Position numbers and translations under genes: made by a program. Positions 1 to 7,857 of a stretch of 35,479 nucleotides of DNA are shown one piece after another. How positions within the stretch are numbered: position 1 is the first letter of the stretch; every line of letters starts with the position of its first letter. Below the pieces are notes generated by a model. The model was not told the origin of the DNA. It made no database searches and saw nothing but the letters and a program-made list of their open reading frames with translations. The stretch comes from Methanococcoides sp. EBM-47 (lineage in GTDB: Archaea; Halobacteriota; Methanosarcinia; Methanosarcinales; Methanosarcinaceae), in contig MPPA01000008.1 in NCBI GenBank assembly GCA_001896725.1, positions 1 through 35,479 of the forward strand, given 5' to 3'.

Positions 1-26
1 GAAACAACTCCTGTCTCCACTTATGA

Positions 27-232
27 TAAGGCGGTGATTGTCACGCACAACGATGTTGTGCGGGAATCACCTTAATGATAGTCCTTGTATATATACCTTG
101 CGAAGAAGGCAAGGGAATAACAGGACGAACATTAATTGATGCCACTTTAATGATATTATCTCTCAAGAGAGCTGCATTACGCCTACGCGCTACAATGCCC
201 CTTGCGAGCACCCCTAGAAGCACATGCTTCTA
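27..232. other. non-coding region with serial hairpins
   Basis: The first 300 bases hold no convincing gene; the short open frames on both strands have no family resemblance and no ribosome binding site. The DNA is rich in inverted repeats. A long two-part stem pairs 33-39 with 65-71 and 44-51 with 55-62, around a 3-base loop. A 6-bp stem pairs 96-101 with 109-114. A 7-bp stem pairs 215-221 with 226-232. The last is followed by a TATA-like stretch at 230-237. It could be the 3' end or terminator of a gene outside the window, a structured RNA on either strand, or a remnant of a mobile element. I do not recognise it as SRP RNA or RNase P RNA. Confidence 0.4.
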
Positions 233-299
233 TAAATACCTATCTGTTATGCAATATGTTATTGTCAATATTTTGAGAGTAGTTGAAACATAAAGAAAC

Positions 300-309
300 A
301 TTTAAATAT
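300..309 (+). promoter_or_regulatory. TATA box for leuA
   Basis: An AT-rich element (TTTAAATATA) matches the archaeal box A consensus. It lies about 30 bases upstream of an ATG at 339, which would make the transcript leaderless or nearly so if translation starts there. This spacing supports the ATG at 339, rather than the TTG at 391, as the original start of leuA. Confidence 0.5.
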
Positions 310-338
310 AATAACTTGACACAAAGTTTATGATTACT

Positions 339-390
339 ATGAGCGCAGAAATACAACTGAGGGATCGTTTTTTATAACACTGAACCGCTG
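339..390 (+). other. frameshifted N-terminal segment of leuA
   Basis: An ATG at 339 opens a 12-codon frame (MSAEIQLRDRFL) that stops at 375-377. The leuA frame read upstream of its TTG gives FYNTEPLLNKK, which resembles the usual pre-barrel segment of archaeal LeuA. The two frames meet at a run of six T (368-373). Removing one T joins them into a continuous N-terminus MSAEIQLRDRFYNTEPLL, giving a protein of about 520 residues. Either there is one extra T (a sequencing or assembly error, or a real mutation) or a +1 ribosomal frameshift occurs there; otherwise a 12-codon leader ORF precedes a TTG start. Confidence 0.55.
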
Positions 391-1902
391 TTGAACAAGA
401 AGATCACTATTTTCGATACTACACTGCGCGATGGTGAACAGACACCCGGGGTCTCCCTGACGGATGACCAGAAGCTGAAGATCGCAATGCAACTGGACAA
501 GCTAGGGGTAGATATCCTTGAAGCCGGATTTCCTATTTCCTCTGATGGAGACAAGCAGTCTGTAAAAGCTATCGCCAACGAAGACCTTAAACTGGATGTG
601 TGTGGTCTTGCAAGAGTACTGACAAAAGACCTGGACGCATGTCTTGATACAGGTGTGGACATGATACATACATTCGTATCCACGTCAGACATACAAAGGG
701 TCCACACAATAAAGAAGAGCAAAGAAGAAGTTCTTGTAATGGCAGTGGATGCAGTCCAATATATAAAGGACCATGGTGTCAAATGTATGTTCTCAGCCAT
801 GGATGCTACCCGTACAGATATCGATTACCTTACACAGATATATAAAGCAGTAGAGGAAGCAGGGTGTGACATTGTCAATGTGCCCGATACTGTAGGAATA
901 ATGTCCCCTTCCCGCATGTACCGGTTGGTAGATGCGATCAGTAAAGAAGTAATGATTCCCATAGACGTACATTGCCATAATGACTTTGGAATAGCAGTTG
1001 CTAACAGCCTTATGGCAGTTGAGGCTGGAGCAAGCCAGATCCAAGTAACTGTGAATGGTATTGGAGAAAGGGCTGGTAACGCCAATCTTGCTGAAGTGGT
1101 CATGTGCCTGCAGTCGATCTATGGTGCAAGGACGAACATTAACACAGAATACCTGCTTGAAACTTCTAAAATGATCGAGAGATATACAGGCATACACATA
1201 CCTCCTAACATGCCTATCGTTGGTGAGAATGCCTTTGCACATGAATCAGGGATCCATACCCATGGAGTGCTCACCAAGGCAGATACGTTCGAACCTGGTA
1301 TCATGACACCAGAGATGGTAGGACACAAAAGGCGCATCGTGCTGGGTAAACATGCTGGTAAGCACGCTGTACAGAGATCATTGGAAGACGCTGGTATCCA
1401 GACCACTGATGAGCAACTGGACGAGATAGTCAGGAGAATAAAGGCTATCGCTGATAAAGGAAAAAGGATATGTGATGCTGATCTGCACGCTGTTGCAGCA
1501 GATGTACTGGGAAGGAACCTTGGCAGTGAGACCATAAAGCTCAGGGAGCTGTCAGTAATGACAAGTAACCTTACAACACCAACTGCAGTGGTTAGGGCTA
1601 TCATTGGTGATGAGGAAGCAGTTGCATCCAATATTGGTACAGGACCAGTGGATGCGGCTGTCAAGGCAGTCCAGCAAATGATTGCCGGGTACACAAAGGT
1701 CAAGATACGTGATTTCCGCATTGAAGCCATTACTGGAGGCGCCGATGCCCTTGCCGAGGTCACCATAGGTGTGGAGGACGAAAGTGGGCGCACGGTAACA
1801 GCCCATGCTGCAAGCACTGATATCGTGACAGCATCAGTAGACGCACTTGTAACGGCCATAAACATCCTGCTTGACAAGAAAAAACTATGGAACATGCAGT
1901 GA
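391..1902 (+). CDS. leuA: 2-isopropylmalate synthase (LeuA family)
   Basis: This enzyme condenses acetyl-CoA with 2-oxoisovalerate in leucine synthesis. The HMGL-like TIM barrel begins at once with FDTTLRDGEQTPG (residues 8-20; metal ligand D9). The metal-binding HCHNDFG is at 194-200 and GIGERAGN at 223-230, followed by NAFAHESGIHTHG. The C-terminal part, from about 390, is the alpha/beta allosteric domain that binds the feedback inhibitor. The close paralog citramalate synthase (CimA) shares these motifs; AGFPISSDG and HTFVSTSDIQ favour LeuA. The annotated start is TTG with no good ribosome binding site, because the natural N-terminus seems to lie upstream behind a frameshift in a T run (see 339-390). 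A terminator-like hairpin follows the stop. Confidence 0.85.
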   Translation: MNKKITIFDTTLRDGEQTPGVSLTDDQKLKIAMQLDKLGVDILEAGFPISSDGDKQSVKAIANEDLKLDVCGLARVLTKDLDACLDTGVDMIHTFVSTSDIQRVHTIKKSKEEVLVMAVDAVQYIKDHGVKCMFSAMDATRTDIDYLTQIYKAVEEAGCDIVNVPDTVGIMSPSRMYRLVDAISKEVMIPIDVHCHNDFGIAVANSLMAVEAGASQIQVTVNGIGERAGNANLAEVVMCLQSIYGARTNINTEYLLETSKMIERYTGIHIPPNMPIVGENAFAHESGIHTHGVLTKADTFEPGIMTPEMVGHKRRIVLGKHAGKHAVQRSLEDAGIQTTDEQLDEIVRRIKAIADKGKRICDADLHAVAADVLGRNLGSETIKLRELSVMTSNLTTPTAVVRAIIGDEEAVASNIGTGPVDAAVKAVQQMIAGYTKVKIRDFRIEAITGGADALAEVTIGVEDESGRTVTAHAASTDIVTASVDALVTAINILLDKKKLWNMQ

Positions 1903-1923
1903 AATCTATTGATCGTTTGATTA

Positions 1924-1953
1924 CCAGGAAACAATACCTGGGATTCTTTTTTT
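1924..1953 (+). terminator. intrinsic-type terminator after leuA
   Basis: CCAGG (1924-1928) and CCTGG (1937-1941) form a 5-bp stem with an 8-base loop, followed by ATTC and a run of seven T ending at 1953. It lies 21 bases after the leuA stop codon and before the next gene on the same strand. Confidence 0.5.
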
Positions 1954-2020
1954 GAACTGTGTTGGCTGCGAACTGTTTGAATCGTTTACTTTATGATTTC
2001 AGCAACCAATAAAAGTAACC

Positions 2021-2779
2021 ATGGATTTACAAGTCATAGATTCCCACTGCCATCTTGATTTTCCAAAATTCAATAAGGACAGAGAGGAAACCATACAACG
2101 CGCACTCAATGCTGGCGTAGAACAAGTGTTAAATTCCGGAGTTGATCCAAAGACAAACCTCTCGACCCTTAAACTTGCACAGAAATATGATCATATCCAT
2201 GCGACCCTAGGATGCAGTCCCCATTTGTCACCGAAAGCTAATAATGAACAAATAAAGAACATGTTGGATTTCATAGAAGATCACGTCACAGAGATAGCTG
2301 GAATAGGAGAAACAGGACTTGATTATCACTACTTCACCTCGGAAGCTGAAAGAAATCGACAGATAGAAGTTTTTAAACAGTTCATAGAGCTTGCAGACAG
2401 ATATAATAAACCCCTGGTGATACATGGCAGAGAAGCAGAAGATATTGCGCTGGGGTTGTCAGGACATCTGGACAAAGTTGTATTTCACTGCTATAGTGGG
2501 AGCCTTGAAACCATGAGAAATATAGTAGATGCCGGACATATTATATCAGTTCCCACCTTGGTCTGCTTCTCGGAGCATCACCAGGAAATAGCAAAGGGAG
2601 TACCATTGGAGCACATGCTTCTTGAAACGGATAGTCCATACCTTTCTCCCCGCAAAGGCAGGAATGAACCTGCATTCGTTCTTGATTCCCTTCCGTGGAT
2701 CTCAAAGCTCAAAGGAATAGAACAGAAAGATATAGCAAGTACTACCAGGAAAAACACTATAAAGGTTTTCGGCCTCTAA
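2021..2779 (+). CDS. tatD: TatD-family metal-dependent DNase
   Basis: A 252-residue protein of the TatD branch of the amidohydrolase superfamily, whose members are metal-dependent exo/endonucleases implicated in DNA repair and fragment clearance. Every expected metal-site element is visible: H9-C-H11 in the opening DSHCHLDF, E97 in GIGETGLDYHY, H135 in VIHGRE, H156 in FHCYSGS and D204 in LETDSPYLSP. The length is typical. It starts at ATG 2021 with no clear ribosome binding site; a weak TATA-like CTTTATGA about 30 bases upstream suggests a leaderless transcript. The metallo-beta-lactamase gene follows 33 bases downstream on the same strand. The natural substrate cannot be told from sequence. 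Confidence 0.9.
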   Translation: MDLQVIDSHCHLDFPKFNKDREETIQRALNAGVEQVLNSGVDPKTNLSTLKLAQKYDHIHATLGCSPHLSPKANNEQIKNMLDFIEDHVTEIAGIGETGLDYHYFTSEAERNRQIEVFKQFIELADRYNKPLVIHGREAEDIALGLSGHLDKVVFHCYSGSLETMRNIVDAGHIISVPTLVCFSEHHQEIAKGVPLEHMLLETDSPYLSPRKGRNEPAFVLDSLPWISKLKGIEQKDIASTTRKNTIKVFGL

Positions 2780-2812
2780 GGACCATAGTATAGAGAATAA
2801 GGGATAAGGAAC

Positions 2813-3457
2813 ATGAACGTAAGAAAATTCCATACTGGTTACTATGATGCGAACTCTTATCTTGTAAATGGTAAGGTGCTCATAGACACAGGTATCAACA
2901 CGGATGCTTTGATAACAGAAATAGAAGAAAACATCGATATCAATGATCTTGAACTTATCATCCTTACCCATTGCCACTATGACCATAGTGCGGCTGCAGA
3001 GGCCATTGCCAGAAAAAGCGGGGCACTTATAGCGATCCATAAGGATGATGTGGAACTATTGCATCACGATAAAGCCAGTGCTGCTGAGGCTTTTGATAGC
3101 AGAGCACCTTCTTTTGAACCTAATGTCCTGCTGAGTGGTGGAGAAAACATACCCATTGGAGATGGAGAGCATCTGCAAGTCATACATACTCCTGGGCACA
3201 CACCGGGTGGTATATGTCTTTATGAACCAATATCAAAGTCACTGTTCTCAGGAGATACCGTATTCCCCCAAGGTAGCATCGGGCGCACTGATTTTATGGG
3301 TGGGAACTCTGCAAAGATAAGTGAATCGATTCAAAAACTCACAGAACTGGACGTAAGAACAATGTATCCCGGACATGGAGAAGCTACTTCTGATAACGTT
3401 AAACGCCAGATAGAACTATCATACCACATGGCTAAAAGCATATCTAAGACCATCTGA
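2813..3457 (+). CDS. metallo-beta-lactamase fold hydrolase (glyoxalase II-like)
   Basis: A 214-residue MBL-fold hydrolase. The zinc signature THCHYDHS supplies H53, H55, D57 and H58. The remaining ligands are H129 in HTPGHTPGG, D148 in FSGDTVF and H188 in YPGHGE. This layout is that of the hydroxyacylglutathione-hydrolase-like group, but methanogens lack glutathione, so the substrate is unknown; a thioester of another thiol is possible. The ATG at 2813 is preceded by a good ribosome binding site (AAGGA, 3 bases away). The radical SAM gene begins 2 bases after its stop, so the two are probably co-transcribed and translationally coupled. Confidence 0.85.
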   Translation: MNVRKFHTGYYDANSYLVNGKVLIDTGINTDALITEIEENIDINDLELIILTHCHYDHSAAAEAIARKSGALIAIHKDDVELLHHDKASAAEAFDSRAPSFEPNVLLSGGENIPIGDGEHLQVIHTPGHTPGGICLYEPISKSLFSGDTVFPQGSIGRTDFMGGNSAKISESIQKLTELDVRTMYPGHGEATSDNVKRQIELSYHMAKSISKTI

Positions 3458-3459
3458 TC

Positions 3460-5313
3460 ATGACATTAAAAAAGAAAGGACAAAACTCATTTGTTCCGCA
3501 GTTTCTCCCAATGGACCTTAAAGAAGCACAGCAAAGAGGCTGGGAGGAGCTTGATGTGGTCATCGTGACAGGAGATGCCTACGTAGATCATCCTGGATTT
3601 GGGACAGCCATCATAGGCAGGGTCCTTGAAGATGCCGGATACAGAGTAGGCATTATTGCACAACCTAAATGGAACAGTATTGAAGACTTTAAGAAACTGG
3701 GTAAGCCGCGTCTGTTCTTCGCCATCAGTGGGGGAAATACAGACTCAATGGTCAGCAACTATACGCCTTCCCAGAGGTTGCGTCATGAAGATGCATATTC
3801 CCCTGGGAACAGACCCGGAATGAGACCAAACAGAGCAACCATTGTCTTTTCCAACAGGTTGCGGGAAGCATATCCTGATGTGCCGCAGGTAATGGGCGGC
3901 ATAGAAGCCTCTTTGCGCCGTTTTGCTCAATATGACTATTGGTCAGACAAGGTACGCCAGTCAGTTCTTGCGGATACACCTGCTGACCTGCTGGTATATG
4001 GCATGGGAGAATTGCAGCTGCTACAAATAGCAGAGAGACTGGATAAAGGCGTGTCTGTAAAAGACATAACTGACATTGACGGCACTGTCTGGAAAATGGA
4101 GGTCAAAATCTGGAAGGAAAAAAAAGAGGAAATGCTCAAGAATAATATCGAGATACCTTCCTACACCGAAGTCCTACATGACAAAACGCTCTATTCCAAA
4201 GCATTCAAGCTTACATTAGATGAGCAGGACCCAGTAAGGGGAAGGGGGATAGTACAGGTCCATCCAAAAACAGTGATCGTACAGAACAAACCCATGCGCC
4301 CCCTTAATGAAAATGAGCTTGATCATGTGTATGAGCTGCCTTATACAAGGAATGCACATCCATCATACAAAGAACCCATTCCTGCCCTTGATATGGCCAG
4401 GTTCTCTATCACCACCCATAGAGGATGTTTTGGATCTTGCTCTTTCTGCGCCATCACCTTGCACCAGGGAAGAGCTATCTCAAGCCGTAGCATTGGATCG
4501 ATAATGAGAGAAGCAGAGAAAATAAAAAAGATCAAGGGTTTTAAAGGTATTATCAATGGGCTTGGTGGCCCTTCTGCGAACATGTATGGAATGAAATGTG
4601 AAAAATGGGAAAAAAGGGGAACGTGTACGGATAAATTATGCATTTTTCCTAAAATCTGTCCCTCACTTAACACAAGTCATGAGAAACTGATAGAACTAAT
4701 GAGAAGATTGCGGGAAATACCCGGTATATCAAAGGTTTTCGTCGGCTATGGCGTACGTTATGATCTGGCACTCCTTGATGAACAATATATGGAAGAACTG
4801 TGTACCTATCATGTCAGTGGACAGCTCAAGGTAGCACCTGAGCATTACTGCAATACGGTCACCGATACCATGAAAAAACCCCGCAGGGAAGTGTTTGAAA
4901 AATTCGAACAAAAATATAAGGAAATAAATCGGAAGCTAGACAAAGACCAGTACCTTGTGGCATTTTTAATGTCCAGTCATCCTGGGTGCACCCTTAACAA
5001 TATGATAGAAATGGCAGAATATATCAGAGATACTGGCAGGTATACTGAACAAGTGCAGGATTTCACACCCACACCTATGACTGCAGCCACCTGCATGTTC
5101 CATACAGGGATCGACCCCTTCACAGGCAATGAAATCTATGTTGCAACTTCCAGAAAAGACAAAATGATACAAAGAGCATTTTTACGATATAAGGACAGTC
5201 AAAACCAAATGCTTGTATATGAAGGGCTCAAACGCGCAAACCGGCCGGACCTTATAGGTAATAGCTGGAACTGTCTTATCAGAAGACCTCCAAGGGGAAA
5301 AGGAAGGCAATAA
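3460..5313 (+). CDS. YgiQ-family radical SAM protein
   Basis: A 617-residue protein of the YgiQ (UPF0313) family. The radical SAM cysteines are in RGCFGSCSFC (C323, C327, C330), a CxxxCxxC motif. The N-terminal 300 residues form the family-specific domain with HPGFGTAIIGRVLE and a GGIEASLRRFAQYDYW segment. A cysteine-rich insertion (KCEKWEKRGTCTDKLC and following) sits near residues 380-405 and may hold another cluster. The C-terminus has the conserved VQDFTPTPMT and CLIRRPPRG near its end. The reaction of this family is not established. It starts 2 bases after the upstream MBL gene and ends 3 bases before the convergent Fe-S protein gene. Confidence 0.88.
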   Translation: MTLKKKGQNSFVPQFLPMDLKEAQQRGWEELDVVIVTGDAYVDHPGFGTAIIGRVLEDAGYRVGIIAQPKWNSIEDFKKLGKPRLFFAISGGNTDSMVSNYTPSQRLRHEDAYSPGNRPGMRPNRATIVFSNRLREAYPDVPQVMGGIEASLRRFAQYDYWSDKVRQSVLADTPADLLVYGMGELQLLQIAERLDKGVSVKDITDIDGTVWKMEVKIWKEKKEEMLKNNIEIPSYTEVLHDKTLYSKAFKLTLDEQDPVRGRGIVQVHPKTVIVQNKPMRPLNENELDHVYELPYTRNAHPSYKEPIPALDMARFSITTHRGCFGSCSFCAITLHQGRAISSRSIGSIMREAEKIKKIKGFKGIINGLGGPSANMYGMKCEKWEKRGTCTDKLCIFPKICPSLNTSHEKLIELMRRLREIPGISKVFVGYGVRYDLALLDEQYMEELCTYHVSGQLKVAPEHYCNTVTDTMKKPRREVFEKFEQKYKEINRKLDKDQYLVAFLMSSHPGCTLNNMIEMAEYIRDTGRYTEQVQDFTPTPMTAATCMFHTGIDPFTGNEIYVATSRKDKMIQRAFLRYKDSQNQMLVYEGLKRANRPDLIGNSWNCLIRRPPRGKGRQ

Positions 5314-5316
5314 AAA

Positions 5317-6372
5317 CTATTCCATTGCCATTTCCAGCAGGTCCAGGATATCAATAACTTCTACTTTAGGCCCCCCACGCTGCAGATTTGTCCTGCACAA
5401 TGGACAGGAAGTAACGAGGTAGTCCACGCCTTCAGGTATCTCTTCCAGGCGTTTCTTTGAAAGGGCCATAGACAGATCAGGATAGCCTTTCAATACTCCA
5501 CCACCCGCACCGCAGCAGCGGGATTGAGCGTGATGGGATCCCATTTCATTAAGTTCACAGATGGATGTGATGATCTTCCGGGGTGCATCAAAGATGCCAT
5601 TGCATCTTCCCAGATGACAAGGATCATGATAGGTCACTTTAATATCCAGATGGCTTATGTCCAGCTCTTGAATATTTTCTGCCAAAAACTCTGAGACATG
5701 CATTACTTTCAAATTACTGTGATAATCGTTCTTAAGAGTGGTATAACACCCTGCACAACCTGTGATGACGGTATGTGCACCGGTCCTTTGGATCTGCTCC
5801 AGATTCTTAGATACAAGGGCATCCGGATCCAAACCAGTACGCATCAGAGGCGAACCGCAGCAAACCTCCTCAGGTATCAGAGTGACATCGAACTTCTTAA
5901 GCAGATCGAATGTCCTGCGCGTAAGATCGGGATACCTGTAAGCACCAAGGCAACCCACAAAAAAGACATAAGAAGCATGCGCTTTGATGTCATTATCATT
6001 TTCAAGCCAAGCATGACGATATTGCGTTTCTCCAAGGGTGTTACCACCTAATGCGGCAGCATCACGCAATGCTGTCTGTGCATCCGTCATCTGGCCCTTA
6101 AGTACAAGTTGGTGGCGGGCTTCCTGGACAACCTGAACAGGAGAAGCACCTGAAGGGCACATCTGTTCACACATTCCGCAGGTTGTGCATGTATTGAGGC
6201 TGTTTAGTACATCTTGATCTGGCTCAAGACCTTGAGACACACCATGAGCAACAAGCATACGGCCTCTGGGGCTTGCTGATTCCCAGCCCACCTGTTCAAA
6301 AACAGGACATATTGACCTGCAAGTGCCGCAGCGCACACATTTAAGGATGGATCTCAGATCAAGATTGAGCAT
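5317..6372 (-). CDS. Fe-S / CCG-domain subunit of 2-hydroxyacid oxidoreductase
   Basis: A 351-residue electron-transfer subunit of the GlcF/HdrD type. Two [4Fe-4S] motifs are clear: C12-C15-C18-C22 and C62-C65-C68-C72. Two cysteine-rich CCG-type modules follow, with the signatures VCCGSP, TGCAGC, SRCCGAGGG and SCPLC. It probably accepts electrons from the adjacent FAD subunit. The ATG lies one base after the FAD gene's stop, and its GGTGTGAT ribosome binding site is inside that gene's last codons, so translation is coupled. Methanogen HdrD has the same modules, but the FAD-oxidase partner argues against heterodisulfide reductase. The electron acceptor is unknown. Confidence 0.85.
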   Translation of the reverse strand: MLNLDLRSILKCVRCGTCRSICPVFEQVGWESASPRGRMLVAHGVSQGLEPDQDVLNSLNTCTTCGMCEQMCPSGASPVQVVQEARHQLVLKGQMTDAQTALRDAAALGGNTLGETQYRHAWLENDNDIKAHASYVFFVGCLGAYRYPDLTRRTFDLLKKFDVTLIPEEVCCGSPLMRTGLDPDALVSKNLEQIQRTGAHTVITGCAGCYTTLKNDYHSNLKVMHVSEFLAENIQELDISHLDIKVTYHDPCHLGRCNGIFDAPRKIITSICELNEMGSHHAQSRCCGAGGGVLKGYPDLSMALSKKRLEEIPEGVDYLVTSCPLCRTNLQRGGPKVEVIDILDLLEMAME

Positions 6373-6373
6373 A

Positions 6374-7756
6374 TCACACCCCCATCTTGCCTGGATTCAG
6401 TATCCCCTTAGGATCAAGAGCCTTCTTGATCGTGATCATGACATCTAACGCATTTCCCAGTTCCAGGCGCATGTATTCGGATCTCGCACTGCCCACACCA
6501 TGCTCCGCAGTGACCGTTCCACCTATCTCAATGGCTGTACGGTGGATCCTATCAGCTACGGTATTAAGTTTTTTCCAGCCTTCATCGCTAAGCATATCTA
6601 TACACATGCCTGTATGCAAGTTTCCATCCCCTATGTGACCATAGGTCATGATAGGCAATTTGAACTCTTTAGATATCTCATCCACCTTGCGCAACATCCT
6701 GGGTATTTCCTTTATAGGAACCCCAATATCCTCACCTACATATACCCTGGTACTCATAGGGTCGAGGCGCGAGATCGCCGCGCCCGCCAGCCTGCGTGCA
6801 GCCCATATCTCATTTCCTTCCTTTTCATCCGAAGCAGCCCTTATATCTGAAGCCAAACCTTCACATGTTTTTACTATGAGGTCAACACCTTCCTTTACTT
6901 CAGCTTCAGTGCCATCTACTTCGAAAAGCAGAATGGCACCGGCAAGCGGAAGGTCTAGTTTAGGATCATAGTTGTTGATAGCCCGGATAATGTTCGCATC
7001 CAGTATCTCACATGCGGAGGGAACGATACCTGATGACAGCACTCTTACAACAGCCTTACCTGCAAGTTCAGGACTATCGAATGAAGCAAATATGACAGAG
7101 CGTTCTTTAGGAATGCCACGTACCTTGATTATAGCCTGGGTGATGATGCCAAGAGTACCCTCCGAACCAACCATAAGATCAGTGAGAGAATAACCTGCAA
7201 CGGTTTTTATTGTCTTTGAGCCTGTTCTTATTATCTTTCCATCTGCCATCACTACCTCAAGACCGAGCACGTAACTGCGGGTTGTACCATATTTTACTGA
7301 GCGCATTCCACTACCGTTATTAGCTATCAGCCCTCCAAGAGTGCACATTGCAGAACTTCCAGGATCGGGAGGGAAGAAAAAACCATATGGTTCCAGGGCC
7401 TTATTAAGATCTTCCTGAACTATACCTGGTTCCACTACCACCTGAAGATTATCAAAATCCATTTCCACTATTCGGTCCATACCAGACATATCAAGGACAA
7501 TTCCACCTTCCAGAGGGACGCAGCCGCCTGCCAGACCTGTGCCTGCCCCCCTAGTGGTAACTGGAATATTATGCTCGTAAGCGATCCTGACAATATCTGA
7601 AACCTGAACAGTGGTATGCGGCTTAATGACAACTTCTGGAATACCTCTTATCTGGGAAGCATCAGAAGAATAACAATAAAGCTCGCAGGAAGCAATGGAA
7701 AGATTGTCTTTACCCACGATCATTTTCATTTTTTCTATTAGGTCAACATTGAGCAT
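6374..7756 (-). CDS. FAD-linked oxidase, glycolate/D-lactate dehydrogenase type
   Basis: A 460-residue FAD protein of the GlcD / D-lactate dehydrogenase group (vanillyl-alcohol-oxidase fold). The PCMH FAD-binding domain covers about residues 35-215 with TTRGAGTGLAGGCVP and DPGSSAMCTLGGLIANNGSG. The C-terminal substrate domain carries YGHIGDGNLHTGM and TAEHGVGSARSEY; the histidines match the family active site. It is the first gene of a two-gene operon with the Fe-S subunit. D-lactate or glycolate is the likely substrate class, and the specificity cannot be read from sequence. A TATA element (7781-7790, minus strand) lies about 30 bases upstream of the ATG. Confidence 0.87.
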   Translation of the reverse strand: MLNVDLIEKMKMIVGKDNLSIASCELYCYSSDASQIRGIPEVVIKPHTTVQVSDIVRIAYEHNIPVTTRGAGTGLAGGCVPLEGGIVLDMSGMDRIVEMDFDNLQVVVEPGIVQEDLNKALEPYGFFFPPDPGSSAMCTLGGLIANNGSGMRSVKYGTTRSYVLGLEVVMADGKIIRTGSKTIKTVAGYSLTDLMVGSEGTLGIITQAIIKVRGIPKERSVIFASFDSPELAGKAVVRVLSSGIVPSACEILDANIIRAINNYDPKLDLPLAGAILLFEVDGTEAEVKEGVDLIVKTCEGLASDIRAASDEKEGNEIWAARRLAGAAISRLDPMSTRVYVGEDIGVPIKEIPRMLRKVDEISKEFKLPIMTYGHIGDGNLHTGMCIDMLSDEGWKKLNTVADRIHRTAIEIGGTVTAEHGVGSARSEYMRLELGNALDVMITIKKALDPKGILNPGKMGV

Positions 7757-7780
7757 ATCTTTGATTTTAGAGAAGTGGTC

Positions 7781-7818
7781 GCTATTTAAAGATGTCGGTT
7801 AGGTCACAGAAATTTATA
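7781..7818. promoter_or_regulatory. divergent promoters for the oxidoreductase operon and arcS
   Basis: On the minus strand TTTAAATAGC (7781-7790) is a box A placed about 30 bases before the FAD oxidase ATG, predicting a very short leader. On the plus strand GAAATTTATA (7809-7818) is a box A about 40 bases before the arcS ATG at 7858. The two elements lie back to back within 40 bases, so both operons could share control. Confidence 0.45.
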
Positions 7819-7857
7819 CCATACATTTACATCTAACTATGTAGTATCCTACAAACA

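Noticed and set aside
75-293. 72-codon open frame on the plus strand and a 60-codon frame on the minus strand in the first 300 bases
   Set aside because: No ribosome binding site, low-complexity translations with no family resemblance, and the DNA is dominated by hairpins instead.
1-300. SRP RNA or RNase P RNA in the left gap
   Set aside because: None of the conserved core motifs of either RNA could be found on either strand.
1119-1934. 271-codon minus-strand frame opposite leuA
   Set aside because: Antisense shadow of a highly conserved enzyme gene; no family resemblance or start signal.
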